A stretch of 64,000 nucleotides of DNA from Enterococcus_C asini_A (GTDB taxonomy: Bacteria > Bacillota > Bacilli > Lactobacillales > Enterococcaceae): NCBI RefSeq assembly GCF_031928785.1, contig NZ_JARQAL010000007.1; one strand, 5' to 3'. Positions 26,501-35,695 of this stretch are shown piece after piece (the first letter of the stretch is position 1; each line of letters opens with the position of its first letter). A program made the position numbers and the translations under genes. Under the pieces are notes generated by a model that saw only the letters and a list, made by a program, of their open reading frames with translations, was not told where the DNA came from and made no database searches.

Positions 26501-27496
26501 GTGTCACAACCGATATATCACCAACTCAATCCTCTGATTCGTCTGAAAGAAAATGAACTGCTAACCCCAGAAATATTTCAACAGTTAATTGAAGCCAATG
26601 ACTTTAAGCAGATTGAAACAATTCTCTCTGGTACGGTCTATGGGTCGTACTTGACGGAAAATTTCGAAAAAAACTTTGAAAAGTCTTTGGATCAAGAACT
26701 ACTGACTACCTTTTCTGAATTAGCAGAAGCGGCACCGAATCCAGACCTTGTGTGGATTTATACGATGCGCTATACCTTTCACAATCTCAAAGTATTGACA
26801 AAAGCTTTTTATACAAAGAACAATTACGATGGGCTTTATTTGCCCGATGGCATTTATGAAGCGGAAGAATTAAAAAACGCCGTAGAAACTGGTAAATCCT
26901 CAGTTTTACCAAAAAGTCTTTTAAAAAGTATTATAGAAGTTCGTGATTATATGGAAGAATCCAACATCATGCAAGGAATTGACGTGATTTATGATCGTCA
27001 GTTTTTAACCGAGCAACGGCGCTTAGCTGACGAGTTGGATGAGCCAGTCTTAACAAGAGAAATCATCACTTTTATCGACTTAACCAATCTCACCACGGCA
27101 CTGCGCTGTTTAGCCCATAAGCGAACAAAAGGTTTTATGTCCACGGTTTTGTCTAGCTCGGGAAGTATTCCTAAAGACACTTTAATGAGTTTTGCGGAAA
27201 AAGATTTACTAGCTTTTGTGGAATTTATTAAAGCTTCAGAATATGGTGATTTACTTGAGTCCGTCTTTGAAGGCGAAGAAATCAATTATGCTCGTTTGGA
27301 TCTTTTAAAAGACGATTACTTAACGGAACTTTTAGATGGTGCCCAGACGACTGCCTTTGGTCCATTGCCACTTTTAGCCTTTTTAAACGGCAAAGATATC
27401 GAAGTGAAAAATTTACGTTTAATCTTAGTAGGCAAACGCAGTGGCTTTACCAAAGAACAGATTAGAGAAAGGATGCGGATGACCTATGGCCTATAA
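26501..27496 (+). CDS. ntpC: V-type Na+-ATPase subunit C (d-type)
   Basis: A 331-residue helical subunit linking the rotor ring to the central shaft. GTG at 26501 follows AAAGGAGG by nine bases; the longer frame from 26378 runs inside ntpE and is rejected as the start. The family pattern includes the end segment KNLRLILVGKRSGFTKEQIRERMRMTYGL. It overlaps ntpG by 11 bases. Confidence 0.93.
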   Translation: MSQPIYHQLNPLIRLKENELLTPEIFQQLIEANDFKQIETILSGTVYGSYLTENFEKNFEKSLDQELLTTFSELAEAAPNPDLVWIYTMRYTFHNLKVLTKAFYTKNNYDGLYLPDGIYEAEELKNAVETGKSSVLPKSLLKSIIEVRDYMEESNIMQGIDVIYDRQFLTEQRRLADELDEPVLTREIITFIDLTNLTTALRCLAHKRTKGFMSTVLSSSGSIPKDTLMSFAEKDLLAFVEFIKASEYGDLLESVFEGEEINYARLDLLKDDYLTELLDGAQTTAFGPLPLLAFLNGKDIEVKNLRLILVGKRSGFTKEQIRERMRMTYGL

Positions 27497-27797
27497 AATT
27501 GGGGTACTTGGGGACAAAGAGTCCGTACTGCCTTTTAAATTATTTGGCTTCAGCGTGTATTTTGCCACAGATAAAAAAGCAACTCAAAAAGCATTAAAAC
27601 AACTGGTAAAAGAAGAATACGGGATAATCTATATCACCGAAACTTGTGCCAGCACGATCAAAGAAGAAATTGACCGCTTGCAAACCCAACTGCAACCAGC
27701 TGTCGTTTTGATTCCCAATCATGACGGTAGCTTAGGAATTGGCCTTGAAGCCATTCAGCAGAATGTGGAAAAAGCCGTTGGTCAAAACATCTTGTAA
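27486..27797 (+). CDS. ntpG: V-type Na+-ATPase subunit G (F-type central shaft)
   Basis: A 103-residue Rossmann-like small subunit, the same length as the E. hirae protein. It carries the typical strand-helix pattern MAYKIGVLGDKESVLPFKLFG, EYGIIYITE and PAVVLIPNHDGSLGIGL. It binds NtpD in the rotating shaft. Its start lies within the end of ntpC. Confidence 0.93.
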   Translation: MAYKIGVLGDKESVLPFKLFGFSVYFATDKKATQKALKQLVKEEYGIIYITETCASTIKEEIDRLQTQLQPAVVLIPNHDGSLGIGLEAIQQNVEKAVGQNIL

Positions 27798-27810
27798 AGG
27801 AGCTGAAATC

Positions 27811-29592
27811 GTGGAAATCGGAAATATTGTGAAAGTTTCAGGTCCATTAGTAATGGCAGAAAATATGGGCCATGCAAGTATTCAAGATATTTGTTATGTA
27901 GGAGATTTAGGCGTGATTGGGGAAATTATCGAAATGCGAGGCGATGTGGCTTCCATTCAGGTTTATGAAGAAACCGCCGGCATTGGACCAGGTGAACCAG
28001 TCCGTTCCACAGGAGAAGCTCTTTCAGTGGAGTTGGCTCCGGGGATTGTTTCCCAGATGTTTGATGGGATTCAACGTCCTCTAGATCAATTTCTCCAACA
28101 AACCCACAGCAATTTCTTAGCTCGGGGGGTACAAATCAAACCTTTGAATCACGAGAAAAAATGGCAGTTTGAACCGATAGCAAAAGTGGGACAAGAAGTT
28201 TCCACTGGCGATATTATCGGAACTGTGCAAGAAACAAAAATTATCCAACATAAAATTATGGTCCCCGTTGGCGTGAAAGGAACACTAACCGCTGTTTATC
28301 CTGGGGAACATACCATTGATGAAACCGTCTTTGTGATCAACAACGGCGAGGTAGACCAAGAATTCACTATGTTGCAAAAATGGCCCGTGCGTCGTCCGCG
28401 ACCAGTCAAAGAAAAATTAAATCCTGAAGCACCGATGATTACCGGACAACGGGTTATCGATACCTTCTTTCCTGTAACAAAAGGAGGAGCTGCGGCGGTA
28501 CCAGGACCATTTGGTGCGGGTAAAACTGTCGTCCAACACCAAATTGCCAAATGGGCAGATGTGGACTTGGTGGTGTACGTAGGTTGTGGGGAACGAGGCA
28601 ACGAAATGACTGACGTTATGAATGAATTCCCTGAACTGATTGACCCGAATACTGGCGAATCATTAATGGAACGGACGATTTTAATCGCCAACACGTCCAA
28701 TATGCCGGTAGCTGCTCGGGAAGCTTCCATTTACACGGGGATTACCATTGCGGAATACTTCCGGGATATGGGTTATTCGGTGGCGATTATGGCAGATTCC
28801 ACTTCTCGTTGGGCAGAAGCTTTACGGGAAATGAGTGGCCGTTTGGAAGAAATGCCTGGAGATGAAGGCTATCCTGCTTACCTCGGTTCTCGTTTGGCGG
28901 AATACTACGAACGGGCTGGTAAAGTCATCACATTAGGTCAAGAAGGCCGGGGCGGGAGCATCACCGCTATTTCTGCGGTATCGCCTTCTGGAGGGGATAT
29001 TTCCGAACCCGTCACTCAAAATACGTTACGGGTAGTAAAAGTATTTTGGGGGTTAGATTCCACACTAGCTCAGCAACGCCATTTTCCATCCATTGATTGG
29101 TTGCAAAGTTATTCCTTGTATTCCAATGAAGTGGGCCAATACTTAGACCAACAAATGCAAGTGAATTGGTCGGCTTTAGTACGCGATGCCATGCGTATGT
29201 TGCAAAAAGAATCAGGATTACAAGAAATTGTTCGTCTTGTAGGGATTGATTCATTGTCTGCAAAAGACCAGTTATTATTGGAAGTAACCAAATCCATTCG
29301 AGAAGACTACTTGCAACAAAACGCCTTTGACGATGTGGACACCTTTACGTCTCGAGAAAAACAATTCCAAATGTTAAGTAATATCCTAATCTTTGGTCAA
29401 GAAGCGACCAATGCTTTGGAATTAGGCTCTTACTTAAATGAAATTATGGATGGAACAGTGATTTTACGAGATAAACTGGCGCGTATGAAATATATCCCCG
29501 AAACAGAATTATCCAAAATCACCGACTTGGAACAAGAAATCAAGACCACCATTAAAAACATTATTCAAAAAGGGGGCATGACCAATGATTAA
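27811..29592 (+). CDS. ntpA: V-type Na+-ATPase catalytic subunit A
   Basis: The ATP-hydrolysing subunit, 593 residues, equal to the E. hirae protein. GTG at 27811 follows AAAGGAGC; the longer frame from 27739 is inside ntpG. It has the A-subunit insert at about 110-210, Walker A PFGAGKTV (near 28510), the GERGNEM segment and MADSTSRWAEALREMSGRLEEMPGDEGYP. The first and last domains match the beta-barrel and helical bundle of rotary ATPases. It overlaps ntpB by eight bases. Confidence 0.98.
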   Translation: MEIGNIVKVSGPLVMAENMGHASIQDICYVGDLGVIGEIIEMRGDVASIQVYEETAGIGPGEPVRSTGEALSVELAPGIVSQMFDGIQRPLDQFLQQTHSNFLARGVQIKPLNHEKKWQFEPIAKVGQEVSTGDIIGTVQETKIIQHKIMVPVGVKGTLTAVYPGEHTIDETVFVINNGEVDQEFTMLQKWPVRRPRPVKEKLNPEAPMITGQRVIDTFFPVTKGGAAAVPGPFGAGKTVVQHQIAKWADVDLVVYVGCGERGNEMTDVMNEFPELIDPNTGESLMERTILIANTSNMPVAAREASIYTGITIAEYFRDMGYSVAIMADSTSRWAEALREMSGRLEEMPGDEGYPAYLGSRLAEYYERAGKVITLGQEGRGGSITAISAVSPSGGDISEPVTQNTLRVVKVFWGLDSTLAQQRHFPSIDWLQSYSLYSNEVGQYLDQQMQVNWSALVRDAMRMLQKESGLQEIVRLVGIDSLSAKDQLLLEVTKSIREDYLQQNAFDDVDTFTSREKQFQMLSNILIFGQEATNALELGSYLNEIMDGTVILRDKLARMKYIPETELSKITDLEQEIKTTIKNIIQKGGMTND

Positions 29593-30964
29593 AGAATACA
29601 AAACAATCGGTGAAGTTGTCGGCCCTCTAATGGCAGTAGACCGGGTCTCTGGGGTTAAATATGAAGAACTGATCGAAATTCGGATGCAAAATGGTGAACT
29701 AAGAAAAGGCCAAGTTTTGGAACTACAAGACGACAAAGCCTTAGTGCAGATTTTCGAAGGTACTTCTGGAATTAATATGCGAGATTCTGCCGTACGCTTT
29801 TTAGGTCATCCGCTAGAACTGGGTGTCTCAGAAGATATGATTGGTCGAGTCTTTGATGGATTAGGACGTCCAAAAGACAATGGACCTGAAATTCTTCCTG
29901 AAAAAATGTTGGATATCAATGGGGAAGTGATTAACCCCATGGCCCGAGATTATCCCGACGAATTTATCCAAACAGGGATTTCTTCCATTGACCATTTAAA
30001 TACTTTAGTTCGAGGGCAAAAATTACCGGTCTTTTCTGGATCCGGCTTGCCTCATAAAGAATTAGCCGCTCAAATCGCCCGCCAAGCGACTGTTTTAAAT
30101 GCCGATGACGATTTTGCCGTAGTCTTTGCTGGGATTGGGATCACCTTTGAAGAAGCAGAATACTTTATGGAAGATTTTCGGAAAACTGGCGCCATTGATC
30201 GCTCGGTAGTCTTTATGAACTTAGCCAATGATCCGGCCATTGAACGGATTGCTACACCCCGCATGGCGCTAACCGCTGCAGAATATTTGGCTTATGAAAA
30301 AGGCATGCACGTCTTGGTGATCATGACGGATATGACCAACTATTGTGAAGCATTACGGGAAATTTCCGCTGCCCGTCGAGAAGTCCCAGGCCGTCGGGGG
30401 TATCCGGGGTATCTTTATACCAACTTAGCGACATTATACGAACGAGCAGGGCGAATTAAAGGCTTGAAAGGCTCAGTGACACAGATTCCGATTTTAACCA
30501 TGCCAGAAGATGACAAAACCCATCCGATTCCCGATTTAACCGGCTATATTACGGAAGGACAGATTATCTTATCTCGAGAATTGTATAAAAGTGGCATTCA
30601 ACCACCAATTGACGTTTTGCCGTCACTGTCTCGTTTAAAAGACAAAGGGACTGGGGCAGGAAAGACCCGAGGCGATCACGCAGCGACCATGAACCAACTG
30701 TTCTCTGCCTACGCCCAAGGGAAACAAGCCAAAGAATTGGCGGTTGTCTTAGGAGATTCCGCTTTATCGGAAGTGGATAAGATTTATGCCAAGTTTGCCG
30801 AGCGTTTTGAAGAGGAATATGTCAACCAAGGCTACAATACTAACCGTGATATCTTTGAAACTCTGGATCTGGGCTGGAAGTTGTTAAGCATCTTACCGCG
30901 AACGGAATTAAAACGGATCAAAGACGATATGATTGATGAATATTTGCCGGATAAAGAGGTGTAG
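29585..30964 (+). CDS. ntpB: V-type Na+-ATPase regulatory subunit B
   Basis: The 459-residue non-catalytic nucleotide-type subunit. In place of a Walker A loop it has PVFSGSGLPHKELAAQIARQA, characteristic of V/A-type B subunits, followed by VVFAGIGITFEEAEYF and MTNYCEALREISAARREVPGRRGYPGYLYTNLA. The start follows AAGGGGGC in the end of ntpA. Three A-B pairs form the catalytic head. Confidence 0.98.
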   Translation: MIKEYKTIGEVVGPLMAVDRVSGVKYEELIEIRMQNGELRKGQVLELQDDKALVQIFEGTSGINMRDSAVRFLGHPLELGVSEDMIGRVFDGLGRPKDNGPEILPEKMLDINGEVINPMARDYPDEFIQTGISSIDHLNTLVRGQKLPVFSGSGLPHKELAAQIARQATVLNADDDFAVVFAGIGITFEEAEYFMEDFRKTGAIDRSVVFMNLANDPAIERIATPRMALTAAEYLAYEKGMHVLVIMTDMTNYCEALREISAARREVPGRRGYPGYLYTNLATLYERAGRIKGLKGSVTQIPILTMPEDDKTHPIPDLTGYITEGQIILSRELYKSGIQPPIDVLPSLSRLKDKGTGAGKTRGDHAATMNQLFSAYAQGKQAKELAVVLGDSALSEVDKIYAKFAERFEEEYVNQGYNTNRDIFETLDLGWKLLSILPRTELKRIKDDMIDEYLPDKEV

Positions 30965-30967
30965 CCC

Positions 30968-31597
30968 ATGGCAAAGCTGAATGTGAATCCAACTCGGATG
31001 GAACTGGCTCGTCTGCAAAAGCAGCTGAAAACCGCCAAACGAGGGCATAAGCTTTTAAAAGACAAACAAGACGAGCTCATGCGGCAATTTATTTTATTGG
31101 TGAAAAAGAACAATAAAATGCGTCAAGAAGTAGAAGCAACCATGACCAGTGCCATGCGTTCTTTTCGTTTGGCTAGTGCCACATTAAACAGTTCTTTTAT
31201 TGAGGAACTCTTTATTTTACCTGCGGCTCAAGTAGAATTGGAATTAGATCAAAAGAACATTATGAGTGTGGAAGTACCGGTGATGAACTTTAGCTACGAT
31301 GAAGACTTAGTAGCTTCGCCTATTGAATACGGCTATTTAAACTCCAACGTCCCACTGGATAATTCCATCTCTCGTTTTACTGATGTTTTGCCTGAGTTAT
31401 TGGCCTTAACCGAAGTGGAAAAGACTTGCCAACTGATGGCAGGAGAAATAGAAAAAACGCGTCGCCGGGTAAATGCTTTGGAATATATGACCATCCCAGA
31501 ATTGGAAGAAACCATTTATTTTATCAAGATGAAGCTGGAAGAAAACGAACGAGCAGAAGTTACCAGAATGATTAAGATTAAAAATATGAATCGCTAA
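30968..31597 (+). CDS. ntpD: V-type Na+-ATPase subunit D (central shaft)
   Basis: A 209-residue antiparallel coiled-coil rotor shaft. It has the family start MAKLNVNPTRMELARLQKQL and the RRRVNALEYMTIPELEETI segment near residue 165. It follows ntpB with a three-base gap. A strong terminator follows, and no ntpH-sized reading frame lies between it and ntpJ. Confidence 0.97.
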   Translation: MAKLNVNPTRMELARLQKQLKTAKRGHKLLKDKQDELMRQFILLVKKNNKMRQEVEATMTSAMRSFRLASATLNSSFIEELFILPAAQVELELDQKNIMSVEVPVMNFSYDEDLVASPIEYGYLNSNVPLDNSISRFTDVLPELLALTEVEKTCQLMAGEIEKTRRRVNALEYMTIPELEETIYFIKMKLEENERAEVTRMIKIKNMNR

Positions 31598-31623
31598 GGT
31601 TGTACATTTTTTTAAACCCAACC

Positions 31624-31674
31624 ATCCCCGTCTCGTTCAGGAAATCACGGTGAACGAGGCGGGGATTTCTTTTG
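31624..31674 (+). terminator. Terminator of the ntp operon
   Basis: A 16-bp stem (ATCCCCGTCTCGTTCA against TGAACGAGGCGGGGAT, one G-U pair) with an 11-base loop, followed by a T-rich tract. It separates ntpD from ntpJ. Confidence 0.9.
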
Positions 31675-31683
31675 TCCTTTGTC

Positions 31684-31712
31684 TTGATTCTTTTCTAAAA
31701 CTTCTCTATGAT
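31684..31712 (+). promoter_or_regulatory. Independent promoter of ntpJ
   Basis: TTGATT and TATGAT with a 17-base spacer, 32 bases upstream of the ntpJ start and downstream of the operon terminator. Confidence 0.65.
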
Positions 31713-31744
31713 TGATTTATACTTTTACCCAAGAAGGGATCTTT

Positions 31745-33103
31745 ATGAAAAGAAAAATGTACCGTCGCTATGACTTAACCACCCCTCAATTGATCAGTCT
31801 AGGCTTTGCCAGTTTGATTTTATTAGGGGCCATTTTATTAACATTACCCATTTCCAGTCAATCCGGGAAAATCACGCCGTTTATTGACGCTTTGTTTACC
31901 ACTACGTCTGCTACCTGTGTTACGGGACTGACCACCTTAAATACCGCAGAACACTGGAGTCTTTTTGGGCAAGTGGTGATTATTACTTTAATTGAAATTG
32001 GCGGACTTGGCTTTATGTCGATTCCTGTTATCTTTTATTTTATTTCCCGCAAAAAGATTAATTTAAGCACACGGATGATTTTGCGAGATTCTTTAAATAC
32101 GCCAACCATGAGTGGGGAAGTCAGTTTAATGCGCTATATTTTGAAAACGGCTTTTCTGATTCAAGGCTTAGGGATGGCGGCATTAGCCATTGATTTTGTA
32201 CCACGCTATGGTTGGGGAAAAGGTTTATGGTTTAGCTTTTTCCACGCCATTTCCAGTTTTTGTAATGCCGGCTTTGATTTATTTGGCGACAGCTTGGTGC
32301 CTTTTCAAGAAGATCCTTGGGTCTTATTTGTAGTCATGTTTTTGATTATTGCTGGCGGACTTGGCTTTTTGGTGTGGTATGATCTCATGGGATTGCGAAA
32401 AAAACGGCGCATGACCTTGCATTCTAAAATTGCGCTACTGATTACCGGTAGTTTATTGGCATTTGGCACATTGGGCTTTTTTATCACAGAAGGGCTGAAT
32501 ACTTCATTGATTGACAGTGACAATCCTTTTAGTCGCTTTGCCAATACGATGTTTATGGCAGTGACTCCTCGAACTGCGGGATATTATTCCATTGACTACT
32601 TCCAAATGAGTCATGCGGGATTGATTTTGACCATGATTTTAATGTTTATCGGAGGGACTTCTGGATCCACAGCGGGAGGGTTGAAGACTACCACTTTTGG
32701 CGTATTGCTATTAAAAGTCAAAAGCATCTTCCAAGGTCGTAGTCATGCAGAGTTCGCCAACCGGACCATTAAAGATGATGTGGTGAATCGTGCGATGAGT
32801 TTGTTTTTCATTACTTTGTCTTTGTGTATTTTTGCTACGATGATCTTATCGGTAACGGAAAGAATTCCCAATGTGGATCAACTAGGGTTAGAATATATCG
32901 CCTTTGAAGTGGTTTCTGCTTTTGGAACAGTTGGTTTGACCATGGGAATCACCCCGGATTTAACGATGATTGGCAAAGTGATAATTATTTCATTGATGTT
33001 TATCGGCCGAGTTGGTATTATGACTGTTGTCTTCTCCTTAGTTCGTCGTCCAGAAAAAGAGGGTAACTTTAAATATCCAGATGAATCGGTGATGATTGGC
33101 TAA
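31745..33103 (+). CDS. ntpJ: Potassium transporter NtpJ (KtrB/TrkH family)
   Basis: A 452-residue K+-translocating subunit, Na+-coupled in E. hirae. The ATG at 31745 follows AAGAAGGG; earlier in-frame codons lie in the promoter. Four pore-loop repeats can be seen: TTSATCVTGL, FHAISSFCNAGF, VTPRTAGYYS and VSAFGTVGLTMG, each with the selectivity Gly, set among M1-P-M2 membrane pairs. KtrB proteins need a cytoplasmic regulatory ring (KtrA), and none is encoded in the window. Linkage to the V-ATPase fits joint Na+/K+ homeostasis. Confidence 0.93.
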   Translation: MKRKMYRRYDLTTPQLISLGFASLILLGAILLTLPISSQSGKITPFIDALFTTTSATCVTGLTTLNTAEHWSLFGQVVIITLIEIGGLGFMSIPVIFYFISRKKINLSTRMILRDSLNTPTMSGEVSLMRYILKTAFLIQGLGMAALAIDFVPRYGWGKGLWFSFFHAISSFCNAGFDLFGDSLVPFQEDPWVLFVVMFLIIAGGLGFLVWYDLMGLRKKRRMTLHSKIALLITGSLLAFGTLGFFITEGLNTSLIDSDNPFSRFANTMFMAVTPRTAGYYSIDYFQMSHAGLILTMILMFIGGTSGSTAGGLKTTTFGVLLLKVKSIFQGRSHAEFANRTIKDDVVNRAMSLFFITLSLCIFATMILSVTERIPNVDQLGLEYIAFEVVSAFGTVGLTMGITPDLTMIGKVIIISLMFIGRVGIMTVVFSLVRRPEKEGNFKYPDESVMIG

Positions 33104-33181
33104 TAGGAACAAGACACTGTAACAGTAGTTGTATTACCATCCTACCAACCGAACAATACCAAAGGTGAAACGTAAGCAAAA

Positions 33182-33226
33182 GAAAGTTATCTTCCAATGA
33201 TTTTTAATGGAAGATAACTTTCTTTT
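33182..33226. terminator. Terminator after ntpJ, probably bidirectional
   Basis: A perfect 15-bp stem (GAAAGTTATCTTCCA against TGGAAGATAACTTTC) with T-rich flanks on both strands, between ntpJ and the convergent SRAP gene. The 80 bases before it show nothing else. Confidence 0.85.
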
Positions 33227-33251
33227 CATTTGTCTCAATTTGAGAAAGGGC

Positions 33252-33869
33252 TTATTCCAACTCCAATTCCATCTGATTTTGAGGATTTGTCTGTTCTTTT
33301 TTAGGCACAGGGGTAATGATCAACGGGGTTTCATCTACTTTATGCAGTAATTTGCGTGCCGCCTTCGTATTTTCCAGCCAAGAGCGAGCATCTTTTTTAG
33401 CAATAATTAACGGCATCCGGTTGTGAATGGGTTCCACTGTAGCATTTGGAGCTGTAGTTAAAATGACCGATTCAATGCGACCGTCTTTTACTCGATACAA
33501 CCCTGCCACATACATCACTTCTTTTTCTGGTAATGTGAACAAAAGTTGGTCTTTTGCTTTATTCCATTCATAAAAGCCGGACATGGGAAAGAGGCAACGA
33601 TGAAAGGAAAATTCATTGCGAAAAGTGGGCTTTTCTTCTAGAGTTTCGCTACGGGCATTGATCAACAGTTGTTTATTTTGATGGTTGGAAAATCCCCAAG
33701 TGGTCAGAGCCACCCGGAGTTTGTGATCTTCCCCAAGACCTAGTGTAATGACCTCTTCAGAAGGAGGAATTTCACCTATTTTAAGGTCGTCTTGCTTAAT
33801 TTGAAAAGCCATTTTGTAATACTCGTTTAACTCTCCAGTATCAGGATCAAAGAGATAGCGTCCACACAT
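33252..33869 (-). CDS. SOS response-associated peptidase (SRAP/YedK-HMCES family)
   Basis: A 205-residue protein. The SRAP fold crosslinks covalently to abasic sites in single-stranded DNA through the Cys exposed after removal of Met1. MCGRYLFD gives the catalytic Cys2. Further active-site residues are seen in LLINARSET, the Glu of FPMSGFYEW, and the His of VEPIHNRMPLI. The start at 33869 follows GGAGGTG; the in-frame Met at 33887 would hide Cys2 and is rejected. The gene is divergent from the DNA glycosylase gene, so both ends of this small intergenic region serve base-damage repair. Confidence 0.93.
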   Translation of the reverse strand: MCGRYLFDPDTGELNEYYKMAFQIKQDDLKIGEIPPSEEVITLGLGEDHKLRVALTTWGFSNHQNKQLLINARSETLEEKPTFRNEFSFHRCLFPMSGFYEWNKAKDQLLFTLPEKEVMYVAGLYRVKDGRIESVILTTAPNATVEPIHNRMPLIIAKKDARSWLENTKAARKLLHKVDETPLIITPVPKKEQTNPQNQMELELE

Positions 33870-33922
33870 CAGGACACCTCCTAGCATATGATTGTGTCCT
33901 TTATTTTAACAGCTTTTCTTCG

Positions 33923-33928
33923 TATAAT
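33923..33928 (+). promoter_or_regulatory. -10 element of the glycosylase gene
   Basis: A perfect TATAAT 17 bases before the ATG at 33946; the -35 region (TTTATT) is weak. The transcript leader would be very short. Confidence 0.45.
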
Positions 33929-33945
33929 AAAATGAGGTGTTTTTG

Positions 33946-34602
33946 ATGCAAGAAAGAACAATCAAAGAAATCTATCAAAGGCTGCTTTTCCATCAAGGTC
34001 CCTCTGGGTGGTGGCCAGCAAATAGCAAAGTAGAAATTTTACTAGGGGCGATTCTGGTACAAAATACGAACTGGCAAAATGCAGCGCGCTCTTTGGAAAA
34101 TTTGAAAGTTGCTACAGACTTTACCCCAAAGCGACTTTGTCAACTGTCTCAAGGCGAAATCCGGGACTTGATCCGCCCCAGTGGCTTTTATCAAAATAAA
34201 AGCCGTGGAATTAAAGAACTCCTTGTTTTTTTGGACAACTGGGATTTTAATTATGGGAAAATTGCTGATTATTATGGAGAAAATTTGCGAAAAGTCTTAT
34301 TGCAATTGCACGGTATTGGCGAAGAGACAGCGGATGTTTTGTTACTCTATGTCTTTGATCAAGTGGTGTTTGTAGCGGATACTTATGCTCGCCGTTTGTT
34401 TGCCAATCTGGGAATGAATAGTCAAACCTACCGACAATTAGCCAATCAAATCGACTTAGTAGAATTCACATTAACAGAAGCCCAAGACTTCCACGGGCAA
34501 ATTGATGAATTTGGTAAAGAATGGCTACGAGGAAAAGACCGCTTTGGTGAGAGTTTTTTGGCAGATATTTTATTGATTGGAAAGAAGGAGGACCATGAGT
34601 AA
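33946..34602 (+). CDS. HhH-GPD DNA glycosylase, MagIII-like (endonuclease III superfamily)
   Basis: A 218-residue base-excision enzyme. It contains GWWPANSKVEILLGAILVQNTNW and RPSGFYQNKSRGIKEL, which strongly recall Helicobacter MagIII (3-methyladenine glycosylase). The helix-hairpin-helix is LHGIGEETADVLLLY and the catalytic Asp is in FVADTYARR. Two features separate it from Nth. The Lys of the Nth GRKTA motif is Glu here (GEETA), which implies no beta-lyase step. The C-terminal four-Cys Fe-S cluster is absent. ATG at 33946 follows GAGGTG. It overlaps the AraC gene by eight bases. Confidence 0.85.
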   Translation: MQERTIKEIYQRLLFHQGPSGWWPANSKVEILLGAILVQNTNWQNAARSLENLKVATDFTPKRLCQLSQGEIRDLIRPSGFYQNKSRGIKELLVFLDNWDFNYGKIADYYGENLRKVLLQLHGIGEETADVLLLYVFDQVVFVADTYARRLFANLGMNSQTYRQLANQIDLVEFTLTEAQDFHGQIDEFGKEWLRGKDRFGESFLADILLIGKKEDHE

Positions 34603-35464
34603 TTATTTAGAAATCACCCATTTAAAACAAGAATTTCCTTTCCGGGCTTTTTTAAATGATGGTTGGGCGATTACCTATCCCCATTTCCATAAAGAAATTG
34701 AAATTATTCACACGAAAAAAGGCAAAGTCAATATTGGAGTAGGACAAAAATTAATCGAATTAGCAGAAGGGGAGACCTATTTTTTCCCCAGTGGCCAGCC
34801 CCATTATTTTTTAGCTTCTCCTGATAGTGAACGTTATGTTTTTCAATTTGATTTATTGATGTTTGATGAAGTGAATTTAAGACGGCCGGAAGATCCTACC
34901 TTATTTGCATTGTTTGAACAAGGCGAACCCTTAAGCCGTAACTGGCCGGCTGATTTTGCTAAAAGGATGACAGACTTGTTATTGGCTTTGTTTTCGGCTC
35001 AAAAACAGGATACTACGGAAGAGCGGTTTCGAATCATTGCTTTGTTGCATTTATTAGTGGCAGATTTTTATCGGGAGCTCCCCTTAAAAAAAGAAAAAGT
35101 TTCCATCACGCAACCAGCAGCAGTAAAATACCAAGAAACTTTGGATCAGTTAAATGTGGTTTTTGACTTGATTGAAAATCATTACCAAGAAAGTTTAACC
35201 TTAGAAGAAGTAGCCAAAGAAGTCAGTTTTTCTCCGTATTACTTCACTCGTTTTTTCAAGAAAAACACCGGGCAAACATTCGGTCAATTTTTAACGGATT
35301 ATCGAGTCAATCAAGCAAAATTTATCTTAGCTAGCGAAAAGATTCCCATGGTAGAGGTGGCAGAGAAAGCCGGGTTTGCCAGCGTAAAGACTTTTCACCA
35401 TGTCTTTAAAGAAGCGGTGGGTATTTCCCCATTGAAATACCAGAAGAATATCCTCAAGGGTTGA
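34595..35464 (+). CDS. AraC-family transcriptional regulator with cupin sensor domain
   Basis: 289 residues. The N-terminal cupin (about residues 20-110, with HFHKEIEIIHTKKGKVNIGVG and FFPSGQPHYF) probably binds a sugar. The C-terminal pair of helix-turn-helix motifs has LTLEEVAKEVSFSPYYFTRFFKKNTGQTF and VAEKAGFASVKTFHHVFKEAVGISPLKYQ. ATG at 34595 follows AAGGAGG, overlapping the glycosylase gene. It lies just upstream of the ThuA/dehydrogenase operon and is the likely activator of it, which would suit that operon's weak -35 region. Confidence 0.9.
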   Translation: MSNYLEITHLKQEFPFRAFLNDGWAITYPHFHKEIEIIHTKKGKVNIGVGQKLIELAEGETYFFPSGQPHYFLASPDSERYVFQFDLLMFDEVNLRRPEDPTLFALFEQGEPLSRNWPADFAKRMTDLLLALFSAQKQDTTEERFRIIALLHLLVADFYRELPLKKEKVSITQPAAVKYQETLDQLNVVFDLIENHYQESLTLEEVAKEVSFSPYYFTRFFKKNTGQTFGQFLTDYRVNQAKFILASEKIPMVEVAEKAGFASVKTFHHVFKEAVGISPLKYQKNILKG

Positions 35465-35483
35465 TTTCAATCCTTTGAATATT

Positions 35484-35513
35484 AGACACTTCAATTGAGA
35501 GGTGTCTTTTTTA
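35484..35513 (+). terminator. Terminator of the glycosylase-AraC transcript
   Basis: AGACACTTC pairs with GAGGTGTCT (one G-U) around a five-base loop, followed by six T. Confidence 0.85.
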
Positions 35514-35600
35514 TTGCCAATTTTCGACAGCGTTTCCAATTAGCGCAATATTCGGGAAGATTGGTGAGATTTACGGGAAGAATTTTGCCACTTGCCTCAC

Positions 35601-35634
35601 TATAATAAAAGCAACAAAGAAAATAACGCTTTCA
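35601..35634 (+). promoter_or_regulatory. Promoter -10 and cre-like (CcpA) site of the ThuA operon
   Basis: TATAAT is at 35601-35606 without a good -35 hexamer. Bases 35621-35634 read on the minus strand as TGAAAGCGTTATTT, which matches the catabolite-response consensus TGWAARCGYTWNCW at 13 of 14 positions. It lies just downstream of the start site, where CcpA binding usually represses. Control by AraC activation plus CcpA repression is inferred. Confidence 0.6.
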
Positions 35635-35695
35635 GCAATGGAGAAAACAGGACTTCATTAAGAAAGTGATTGTAAAACTAGGAGGCAAGGAAATT

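Noticed and set aside
28296..28730. 144-codon minus-strand open frame opposite ntpA
   Set aside because: It lies wholly inside a conserved catalytic-subunit gene, has no ribosome site and reads as a shadow of the ntpA codons.
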